Assembly: GCF_905220705.1 (NCBI RefSeq)
Contig: NZ_CAJNAT010000005.1
Coordinates: forward strand, 186,001-250,000
Reading direction: 5' to 3'
DNA length: 64,000 bases
DNA from: Paraburkholderia domus
GTDB lineage: Bacteria; Pseudomonadota; Gammaproteobacteria; Burkholderiales; Burkholderiaceae
Numbering within the stretch: the stretch's first letter is position 1; each line of letters begins with the position of its first letter. Positions 57,797-64,000 of this stretch are shown here, piece after piece. Made by a program: the position numbers and the translations under genes. The notes beneath the pieces were generated by a model. That model did not search any database. It was not told the DNA's origin and was given only the letters and a program-made list of their open reading frames with translations.

Positions 57797-57839
57797 AAAA
57801 AACCGGAACCCGCTGCGATAACGCCACGGAGTTCCGGTT
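57797..57839 (-). terminator. Rho-independent terminator of mdh
   Basis: On the minus strand AACCGGAAC (57839-57831) pairs with GTTCCGGTT (57809-57801). Further short pairs inside close to a tiny loop, and six T's follow (57802-57797). It lies 17 bp after the mdh stop codon and separates mdh from the CitE-like gene. Confidence 0.85.
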
Positions 57840-57855
57840 CGTCTGCATCTGGCGC

Positions 57856-58839
57856 TTAGCCGAGCAGGTGTTGAACGCCTTCGCGCTCTTCGAGCAACTC
57901 GTTCAGCGTGCCGTCCATCTTTTCACGCGAGAACGCGTCGATTGCCAGGCCTTCAACGCGCTTGTACTCGCCGTTTTCGCACGTAACCGGCACACCGTAG
58001 ATGATGTCTTCCGGAATGCCATACGAACCGTCCGACGGGATACCCATCGTGACCCACTTGCCGTTCGTGCCGAGCACCCAGTCACGCACGTGGTCGATTG
58101 CAGCGTTAGCTGCCGACGCTGCCGACGACAGGCCGCGCGCTTCGATGATCGCCGCGCCGCGCTTGCCGACGGTCGGGATGAACGTGTTGCGGTTCCATTC
58201 TTCGTCGTTGATCAGCTTGGTCAGGTCTTGACCTTCAGCCGTGGCGACGCGGAAGTCCGGGTACATGGTCGGCGAGTGGTTGCCCCACACAGCCAGCTTT
58301 TCGATCGAAGCGACCGGCTTGCCCGACTTGGCAGCCAGTTGCGACAACGCGCGGTTGTGGTCCAGGCGCAGCATGGCGGTGAAGTTCTTCTTCGGCAGAT
58401 CCGGTGCCGACTTCATCGCAATGTAAGCATTCGTGTTGGCCGGGTTGCCGACCACCAGCACCTTCACGTCGCGGCTGGCGACTTCGTTCAGCGCCTTGCC
58501 CTGAACCGTGAAGATTTCGGCGTTTGCCGACAGCAGATCCTTACGCTCCATGCCTTTCGAACGCGGACGTGCGCCGACCAGCAGGGCCACGTCAGCATCC
58601 TTGAATGCAACCTTCGGGTCGTCAGTGATCACGACACCCGACAGCAGCGGGAATGCGCAATCATCCAGTTCCATCACGACGCCTTTGACGGCGCCTTGCG
58701 CTTGCGGCAGGTCGAGCAGTTGCAGGATGACCGGCTGATCCTTGCCGAGCAGATCGCCATTGGCGATGCGGAACAGCAGGGAGTAAGCGATTTGACCTGC
58801 GGCGCCGGTGACGGCAACGCGCTTTGCGGGCTTAGCCAT
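57856..58839 (-). CDS. mdh: Malate dehydrogenase
   Basis: A 327-residue NAD-dependent malate dehydrogenase of the cytosolic-like type 2 family used by beta-proteobacteria. The N-terminal Rossmann motif is [20 protein letters not shown], the substrate-binding loop [20 protein letters not shown], and the catalytic region [18 protein letters not shown] with [13 protein letters not shown] carrying the proton-relay histidine. It oxidises malate to oxaloacetate in the TCA cycle. GGAG lies nine bases before the ATG. A sigma-70-like promoter about 390 bp upstream and a palindrome beyond it suggest control together with the divergent gntR gene. Confidence 0.96.
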
Positions 58840-59231
58840 TGAGAAATCTCCAGGACGATGCGTTAGACGCTAGGGAAAACGCCATTCTATATGCGCGTTC
58901 AGCGAAGCGTTGTGAAACACGGCGGAATTCACTGTTCGCGTACGGCCTCGTCATTTTCCGAGGCTGTGCGACGCGCTGCGGCAAGACCGCCATGCCGGAA
59001 ACCTGTACTACTAGCGGGGAGCGGGGCATGTTGGCGCCGGGTAGCCGCTGCACGGTGCGGGCTCCTGCAAACAGCGCGTTTCGGCAAGCGTCTGACCAAC
59101 GAATGGCGGCGAATCGAAACCTGGACTGCGTGGGAACAGCATGGTGCAGAGTGGCTGCCGGTGCGCTGCGGCGTTGCATTACATCGTGCAAAACAGCCGC
59201 CGAAAAGCCCGCAAACCCTTGCTCGACAAGG

Positions 59232-59260
59232 AGTGTAGGAGCCGTCAGACACAAAGTCAA
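59232..59260 (-). promoter_or_regulatory. Sigma-70-type promoter directed at mdh
   Basis: On the minus strand TTGACT (59260-59255) is followed after exactly 17 bases by TACACT (59237-59232). Four or five of six bases match the consensus in each box, with ideal spacing. It lies about 390 bp upstream of the mdh ATG, right next to the palindrome. Confidence 0.6.
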
Positions 59261-59268
59261 CATTATCT

Positions 59269-59288
59269 TATGTCTTATATAAGACATA
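59269..59288. promoter_or_regulatory. 20-bp palindrome, likely GntR operator
   Basis: A perfect palindrome whose right half reads ATAAGACATA. It contains the GT...AC spacing usual for GntR-family sites. It lies 55 bp before the gntR ATG, and just upstream of the -35 of the mdh promoter. Autorepression of gntR and effects on mdh are expected; no second copy was noticed before sdhC or prpC. Confidence 0.7.
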
Positions 59289-59343
59289 TCTATTGCGGGG
59301 GAAACCCTAGACGCGGCCCGGCTCTTTATGATGAAATGCGCGG

Positions 59344-60144
59344 ATGACTTCGAACCAGGCGAACACCGCGAATCCGAACGGCCATGGGGCCACGGGCGAG
59401 GGTGTATCCGCTGCCACGCCCGCCACGTCGCCCACTTTCAGCCCCTTGTATCAGCAGATCAAGGGCTTGATCACGCAGAGCCTCGAAACCGGCGAATGGA
59501 AACCTGGCGAGATCATTCCTAGTGAAGTCGAATTGGCGGCAAGATACAAGGTCAGTCAGGGAACCGTGCGCAAAGCGATCGACGAGCTTGCTGCCGACAA
59601 CCTGCTGGTGCGACGCCAGGGCAAAGGTACTTTTGTTGCAACGCACAATGAAGATCGCGCCCAATTTCGCTTCCTCAGATTACTGGCCGATGACGGCGCG
59701 GAACACCCGCACGTCAGCCGCCTGCTTGAATGCCGGCGCTTGCGCGCTTCGGCGGACATCGCCCGGCAACTCGATCTGAAACCCGCCGATCCGGTGGTGT
59801 TGATCAAGCGCTTGCTGCAGTTCGACGGCGAAGTCACCGTACTCGACGAAATCTGGTTGCCTGGCGCGGTGTTTCGCGGGCTCACGCTCGAGCGGCTGTC
59901 GGAGTATAAAGGTCCCCTCTACGCAATGTTCGAGACGGAATTCGGCACACGCATGATCCGCGCAACGGAGAAGATCCGCGCGGTTGCAGCAGAGCCTTCA
60001 GTGGCTGACCTGTTGCATGTGCCGGCAGGCTTTCCGCTGCTTTCGGTCGAACGCGTCTCCTATACATATGGAGACCGGCCGGTTGAGGTGCGCCGTGGTT
60101 GGTATGTCACAACCGGGTATTACTATCAGAACGATCTGAGCTGA
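59344..60144 (+). CDS. GntR-family transcriptional regulator with UTRA domain (HutC subfamily)
   Basis: A 266-residue repressor-type protein. After about 30 low-complexity residues, the winged helix spans about 35-100 (LYQQIKGLITQSLETGEWKP; SEVELAARYKVSQGTVRKAI; LLVRRQGKGTFVATH). The UTRA effector domain follows (RFLRLLADDGAEHPHVSRLL; VVLIKRLLQFDGEVTVLDEI; PLLSVERVSYTYGDRPVEVR). UTRA domains bind small metabolites. Its place between mdh and sdhCDAB suggests control of TCA genes, perhaps in response to a carboxylate. It is transcribed divergently from mdh and towards sdhC, 157 bp away. No strong ribosome site precedes the ATG, so the start could shift slightly. Confidence 0.88.
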   Translation: MTSNQANTANPNGHGATGEGVSAATPATSPTFSPLYQQIKGLITQSLETGEWKPGEIIPSEVELAARYKVSQGTVRKAIDELAADNLLVRRQGKGTFVATHNEDRAQFRFLRLLADDGAEHPHVSRLLECRRLRASADIARQLDLKPADPVVLIKRLLQFDGEVTVLDEIWLPGAVFRGLTLERLSEYKGPLYAMFETEFGTRMIRATEKIRAVAAEPSVADLLHVPAGFPLLSVERVSYTYGDRPVEVRRGWYVTTGYYYQNDLS

Positions 60145-60156
60145 ATCGGGATGAAA

Positions 60157-60200
60157 AAAGGCGCTGCGTCCCACACGCGCGCCTGTTTGAAGGCGCCTTT
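60157..60200. terminator. Stem-loop after gntR
   Basis: AAAGGCGC (60157-60164) and GCGCCTTT (60193-60200) pair with a 28-base GC-rich inner loop, 13 bp after the gntR stop. Flanking A and T runs would suit a bidirectional terminator that separates gntR from the sdh operon. The T-run is short, so this is tentative. Confidence 0.5.
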
Positions 60201-60301
60201 ATCGCGCGCGCTGTAACGGACCTGTAGTGGTTTTCGCTGCAGCGCGATATAAAAAGGCGCTAAAATTGCGGATTAGTGTGACTACATAGTAGGGGTCTAG
60301 C

Positions 60302-60718
60302 ATGGCTGAAGCCGTAAAAAAACCGAGGCCGGAATTCCGGAACATCGGTATCGGGCAGATTTTGACGGCATACCGTCTCCCGCTAGCGGGGCGCGTGTCG
60401 ATCTTGCACCGCTTAAGCGGTGGGCTGCTTTTTGTTTTTCTTCCGTTCCTGCTGTACCTCTTCGATCAGAGCCTGACTTCCGAACTTAGTTTCGAAGTCT
60501 TCAAGGGCTTCCTCTCCAACATCATCGTCAAGCTCATCACGCTCGTTCTCGCGTGGGCCTTCCTGTTCCACTTCTGCGCAGGTGTGCGTCACCTGTTCAT
60601 GGACACGAGCCACGGTCTCACGACTAAAGAGAAGGGCAAGCAAACCTCCATCGTGGTGCTGGTCGTTTCGTCGCTTCTGACGATTGCTTTTGCGCTCAAA
60701 CTCTTCGGAGCATTCTAA
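60302..60718 (+). CDS. sdhC: Succinate dehydrogenase cytochrome b556 subunit
   Basis: A 138-residue inner-membrane subunit with three helices. SILHRLSGGLLFVFLPFLLY carries the quinone-site serine and arginine region, and AWAFLFHFCAGVRHLFMDTS the haem-ligand histidine. Together with SdhD it anchors the catalytic dimer and passes electrons to ubiquinone. AGGGG lies nine bases before the ATG. It heads the operon sdhC, sdhD, sdhA, sdhB, sdhE; the gap of 157 bp from gntR should hold the promoter, where TATAAA near 60249 is a possible but unsupported -10. Confidence 0.95.
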   Translation: MAEAVKKPRPEFRNIGIGQILTAYRLPLAGRVSILHRLSGGLLFVFLPFLLYLFDQSLTSELSFEVFKGFLSNIIVKLITLVLAWAFLFHFCAGVRHLFMDTSHGLTTKEKGKQTSIVVLVVSSLLTIAFALKLFGAF

Positions 60719-60722
60719 AAAA

Positions 60723-61091
60723 ATGGCAGCTAATAACCGAATCGGTCCGAAGCGTCTCGTTGTCGGCGCACATTACGGTCTGCGCGACTGGCTTGCCCAG
60801 CGCATTACCGCCTGCATCATGGCCGTGTACACGGTGATCCTGCTCGCGTGGTTCTTCGGCGCGCGCGATTTCTCGTATGACGGCTGGGCGTCGATCTTCG
60901 CCACGCAATGGATGAAGCTCGCCACGTTCGTCACGCTGCTGTCGCTGTTCTATCACGCGTGGGTTGGTATCCGCGACATCTGGATGGACTATGTGAAGCC
61001 CGTTGGCATGCGCCTGTTTCTTCAAGCGCTGACGATCGTCTGGCTGCTCGCATGTGCGGGCTACGCTGCGCAGATTCTCTGGAGAGTGTAA
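60723..61091 (+). CDS. sdhD: Succinate dehydrogenase membrane anchor subunit
   Basis: A 122-residue three-helix membrane subunit. Key segments are [20 protein letters not shown] and [20 protein letters not shown], the second with the haem-ligand histidine and the family HxxxGxRD pattern. The ATG at 60723 is four bases after the sdhC stop; an upstream in-frame GTG/TTG region overlaps sdhC and is rejected. It forms the quinone- and haem-binding anchor with SdhC. Confidence 0.95.
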   Translation: MAANNRIGPKRLVVGAHYGLRDWLAQRITACIMAVYTVILLAWFFGARDFSYDGWASIFATQWMKLATFVTLLSLFYHAWVGIRDIWMDYVKPVGMRLFLQALTIVWLLACAGYAAQILWRV

Positions 61092-61095
61092 AAGA

Positions 61096-62871
61096 ATGGC
61101 TGCAATCAAGAATTCTCTGCCGCGTCGCAAATTTGACGTGGTTATCGTCGGCGCAGGCGGCTCGGGGATGCGCGCTTCGCTGCAACTCGCGCGCGCCGGT
61201 CTGTCGGTTTGCGTGCTGTCCAAGGTGTTCCCGACGCGTTCGCACACGGTGGCTGCCCAAGGCGGCATCGGCGCATCGCTCGGCAACATGAGCGAAGACA
61301 ATTGGCACTATCACTTCTACGACACGATCAAGGGTTCCGACTGGCTCGGCGACCAGGACGCGATCGAGTTCATGTGCCGTGAAGCACCGAACGCTGTCTA
61401 CGAACTGGAACACATGGGTATGCCGTTCGACCGCAATGCGGACGGCACGATCTATCAGCGCCCGTTCGGCGGCCACACGGCTAACTACGGCGAAAAGCCG
61501 GTGCAACGCGCTTGCGCGGCCGCTGACCGTACCGGTCACGCGCTGCTGCACACGCTGTATCAGCAAAACGTTGCTGCCAAGACGCAGTTCTTCGTTGAAT
61601 GGATGGCGCTGGACCTGATCCGCGACGCCGACGGCGACGTGCTCGGCGTGACCGCGCTGGAAATGGAAACGGGCGACGTCTACATTCTCGAAGGCAAGAC
61701 CACGCTGTTCGCTACGGGCGGCGCAGGCCGGATCTTCGCGGCTTCGACCAACGCGTTCATCAACACCGGTGACGGCCTGGGTATGGCTGCGCGTTCGGGC
61801 ATCGCACTGCAGGACATGGAATTCTGGCAATTCCACCCCACTGGCGTGGCCGGCGCGGGCGTGCTGATTACCGAAGGTGTGCGCGGCGAAGGCGGCATTC
61901 TGCGTAACTCGAACGGCGAGCGTTTCATGGAACGCTACGCGCCGACGCTGAAGGATCTGGCACCGCGCGACTTCGTTTCGCGTTCGATGGACCAGGAAAT
62001 CAAGGAAGGCCGCGGCGTGGGTCCGAACAAGGATCACGTGCTGCTCGACCTGTCGCACATCGGCGCCGAGACGATCATGAAGCGTCTGCCGTCGATCCGC
62101 GAAATCGCCATGAAGTTCGCGAACGTCGATTGCATTAAAGAGCCGATTCCGGTTGTGCCGACCATCCACTATCAGATGGGCGGTATCCCGACGAACATCA
62201 ACGGTCAGGTTGTTGGTACGCCGAAGGGTCATAAGGAAGTCGTCAACGGTTTCTACGCGGTGGGCGAATGCTCGTGCGTATCGGTGCACGGCGCGAACCG
62301 TCTCGGCACGAACTCGCTGCTCGACCTGGTGGTGTTCGGCCGCGCGGCCGGCAACCACATCGTCAAGCACGTGAAGGAAATCAAGGAGCACAAGCCGCTG
62401 CCGGCCGACGCTGGCGATTTCTCGCTGGCGCGTCTGAACAAGCTGGACAAGTCCACGTCGGGCGAATACTCGCAAACCGTCGCGGCCGAAATCCGTTCCA
62501 CGATGCAGGCGCACGCTGGCGTGTTCCGCACGTCGAAGCTGCTGGCCGAAGGCGTCGAGCGCATTCGCGAAGTGGCGGCACGTGTCGACAATATCTACCT
62601 GAAAGACAAGTCCAAGGTGTTCAACACGGCACGTGTTGAAGCGCTCGAAGTGGAGAACCTGATCGAAGTGGCACGCGCCACGATGATCTCCGCCGAAGCG
62701 CGCAAGGAAAGCCGTGGCGCGCACGCGCAAAACGACTTCGAACATCGCGACGACGAAAACTGGCTGCGCCATACGCTGTGGTTCAGCGAAGGTGATCGCC
62801 TCGACTACAAGCCGGTTCACATGCAACCGCTGACCGTCGAATCGGTGCCGCCGAAAGCGCGTACCTTCTAA
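61096..62871 (+). CDS. sdhA: Succinate dehydrogenase flavoprotein subunit
   Basis: A 591-residue FAD subunit oxidising succinate to fumarate on the cytoplasmic face. The dinucleotide motif is [20 protein letters not shown], the covalent FAD histidine is in [15 protein letters not shown], the substrate site has [16 protein letters not shown], and the fold ends with [20 protein letters not shown]. Length and all active-site regions are normal. The ATG at 61096 follows the sdhD stop by four bases, indicating coupled translation. Confidence 0.97.
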   Translation: MAAIKNSLPRRKFDVVIVGAGGSGMRASLQLARAGLSVCVLSKVFPTRSHTVAAQGGIGASLGNMSEDNWHYHFYDTIKGSDWLGDQDAIEFMCREAPNAVYELEHMGMPFDRNADGTIYQRPFGGHTANYGEKPVQRACAAADRTGHALLHTLYQQNVAAKTQFFVEWMALDLIRDADGDVLGVTALEMETGDVYILEGKTTLFATGGAGRIFAASTNAFINTGDGLGMAARSGIALQDMEFWQFHPTGVAGAGVLITEGVRGEGGILRNSNGERFMERYAPTLKDLAPRDFVSRSMDQEIKEGRGVGPNKDHVLLDLSHIGAETIMKRLPSIREIAMKFANVDCIKEPIPVVPTIHYQMGGIPTNINGQVVGTPKGHKEVVNGFYAVGECSCVSVHGANRLGTNSLLDLVVFGRAAGNHIVKHVKEIKEHKPLPADAGDFSLARLNKLDKSTSGEYSQTVAAEIRSTMQAHAGVFRTSKLLAEGVERIREVAARVDNIYLKDKSKVFNTARVEALEVENLIEVARATMISAEARKESRGAHAQNDFEHRDDENWLRHTLWFSEGDRLDYKPVHMQPLTVESVPPKARTF

Positions 62872-62895
62872 GGCACAAGTCAAAGGAATTCAGAA

Positions 62896-63600
62896 ATGGC
62901 CAAGCGTACATTTGAAATTTACCGCTACGATCCGGATAAGGACGCAGCGCCGCGCATGCAAACGTACGAGATCGAAATCGACTCACACGAACGCATGCTG
63001 CTCGACGCGCTGCTCAAGCTGAAGGCGATGGACGAAACTTTGTCGTTCCGCCGTTCGTGCCGCGAAGGCGTGTGCGGTTCGGACGCGATGAACATCAACG
63101 GCAAGAACGGTCTGGCCTGCTTGCAGAACATGAACGACCTGCCGCAGAAGATCGTGCTGCGTCCGCTGCCGGGCCTGCCCGTCGTGCGCGACCTGATCTG
63201 CGACTTCACGCAGTTCTTCAACCAGTACCACTCGATCAAGCCGTACCTGATCAACGACACGCCGCCGCCGGAAAAGGAACGTCTGCAATCGCCGGAAGAA
63301 CGCGACGAGCTCGACGGTCTGTACGAATGTATCCTGTGCGCCAGCTGCTCGACCTCGTGCCCGAGCTTCTGGTGGAATCCGGACAAGTTCGTCGGCCCGG
63401 CTGGCCTGTTGCAAGCCTACCGTTTCATCGCGGACAGCCGTGACGAAGCGACGGGTGAGCGCCTGGACAACCTGGAAGATCCGTACCGTCTGTTCCGTTG
63501 CCATACGATCATGAATTGCGTCGACGTTTGCCCGAAGGGCTTGAACCCGACCAAGGCGATTGGCAAGATCAAGGAATTGATGGTTCGCCGCGCAGTCTGA
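62896..63600 (+). CDS. sdhB: Succinate dehydrogenase iron-sulfur subunit
   Basis: A 234-residue electron-transfer subunit. The N-terminal ferredoxin part holds the 2Fe-2S ligands in [20 protein letters not shown] and the next Cys. The C-terminal part holds [12 protein letters not shown] and [17 protein letters not shown] for the 4Fe-4S and 3Fe-4S clusters. It connects SdhA to the SdhCD anchor. The ATG follows an AAGGAA site, 24 bp after sdhA. Confidence 0.97.
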   Translation: MAKRTFEIYRYDPDKDAAPRMQTYEIEIDSHERMLLDALLKLKAMDETLSFRRSCREGVCGSDAMNINGKNGLACLQNMNDLPQKIVLRPLPGLPVVRDLICDFTQFFNQYHSIKPYLINDTPPPEKERLQSPEERDELDGLYECILCASCSTSCPSFWWNPDKFVGPAGLLQAYRFIADSRDEATGERLDNLEDPYRLFRCHTIMNCVDVCPKGLNPTKAIGKIKELMVRRAV

Positions 63601-63601
63601 G

Positions 63602-63874
63602 ATGGACGAAACATCGCATCAGTCCGACCCTCTCCGCCGCGCGCGCCTTCGCTGGCGTGCGCGGCGGGGCCTGCTGGAAAACGATCTGATCTTTGAACGT
63701 TTTTTCAGCCGATATGAGCATGACCTCAGCGATGCCGATGTAGGCGCTCTCACGCGCCTGCTCGAGCTGAGCGATAACGACCTGATGGACTTGCTGCTCG
63801 TGCGCAAGGAACCGGAGGGCGACCTTGCCGACCCGGATGTGATTCGGGTGCTGGAGCTGCTGCGCAACGCTTGA
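63602..63874 (+). CDS. sdhE: FAD assembly factor SdhE
   Basis: A 90-residue protein of the SdhE/Sdh5 family that helps attach FAD covalently to SdhA. The signature RGLLENDLIFERFF (the RGxxE motif) and a helical core ending LADPDVIRVLELL are visible. The ATG is one base after the sdhB stop, so translation is coupled. Its place between sdhB and gltA is the usual order in beta-proteobacteria. Confidence 0.92.
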   Translation: MDETSHQSDPLRRARLRWRARRGLLENDLIFERFFSRYEHDLSDADVGALTRLLELSDNDLMDLLLVRKEPEGDLADPDVIRVLELLRNA

Positions 63875-63957
63875 GCGTCTTGAGCGCCGCTTGTCCGTTG
63901 TTCCCAGGCGTGCAAATTATCGAAACCCTGTTTCCATACTTCGATTGAGGATGTGCT

Positions 63958-64000
63958 ATGACCCCGTCAGATGTTAAAGCCACGCTATCGTTCAGCGACA
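63958..64000 (+). CDS. gltA: Citrate synthase, 3'-truncated by window edge
   Basis: Only the first 14 codons are present: MTPSDVKATLSFSD. This matches the N-terminus I recall for Burkholderia GltA, and the gene follows sdhE in those genomes. GAGG lies about nine bases before the ATG. Assignment rests on this short stretch plus gene order. Confidence 0.75.
   Translation, partial: MTPSDVKATLSFSD

Larger units (their letters stand above)
58840..59343. other. Divergent gap between mdh and gntR
   Basis: 504 bp with no believable gene; a minus-strand frame at 58832-59287 and a plus-strand one at 58839-59282 have no family resemblance and overlap the mdh start. If the promoter at 59232-59260 is used, mdh mRNA has a leader of about 385 bases. 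A second weak promoter with TATAGA nearer to mdh (about 58885) is possible. Confidence 0.6.

Noticed and set aside
58832..59287. A 151-codon minus-strand frame upstream of mdh
   Set aside because: It overlaps the start of mdh in another frame, covers the promoter and palindrome, and resembles no family.
60931..62883. A 650-codon minus-strand open frame opposite sdhA
   Set aside because: sdhA is certain on the other strand and the frame has no protein resemblance.

Overview
The window looks like part of a Burkholderiaceae replicon, most likely Paraburkholderia/Burkholderia and probably a secondary chromosome. Three things point there: high GC coding style, an intracellular polyhydroxyalkanoate depolymerase, and a TCA supercluster (acnA, prpD, prpC, citE-like, mdh, gntR, sdhCDAB, sdhE, gltA) in an order I recall from that family. 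This is judged from protein recognition, not a database search. No tRNA, rRNA, CRISPR array, insertion sequence, integrase or replication origin was seen.

Region 1 (1-16.7 kb) holds mixed housekeeping and accessory genes: a flavin reductase fragment, a cupin protein, PhaZ, a GST, a chemotaxis receptor with a candidate sigma-28 promoter, a CopA copper ATPase behind a perfect CueR-type operator, a PaiB-like protein, a DUF1254 lipoprotein, a giant AsmA-like/DUF748 protein and a MocR-type regulator. Region 2 (16.8-21.3 kb) is a spermidine/putrescine-type ABC transporter operon divergent from the MocR gene, with two strong hairpins after the binding-protein gene.

Region 3 (21.5-50.2 kb) is the most interesting. 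A 13-gene minus-strand Tad/Flp pilus operon (36.1 to 24.1 kb) stands head to head with an 8.5-kb trimeric autotransporter adhesin gene. On both outer sides lies a paralogous signalling module: an OmpA-family lipoprotein, a NarL/BvgA-type response regulator, and a protein with an intact-looking Hpt domain fused to a degenerate signalling domain. That domain is a pseudo-receiver on the left and a pseudo-histidine-kinase on the right. The Tad operon has no visible prepilin peptidase, TadZ or TadD, its ATPase carries an N-terminal FHA domain, and it contains a lytic transglycosylase and a DUF192 protein. I read the region as one adhesion island with an unusual split phosphorelay; the joint function is inference.

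Region 4 (50.4-64 kb) is central carbon metabolism. The minus strand carries mdh, a CitE-like lyase, prpC, a small MliC-like secreted protein, prpD and acnA. The plus strand carries a GntR/UTRA regulator, sdhC, sdhD, sdhA, sdhB, sdhE and the first codons of gltA. A 20-bp palindrome between gntR and mdh, next to a good sigma-70 promoter facing mdh, is a likely operator.
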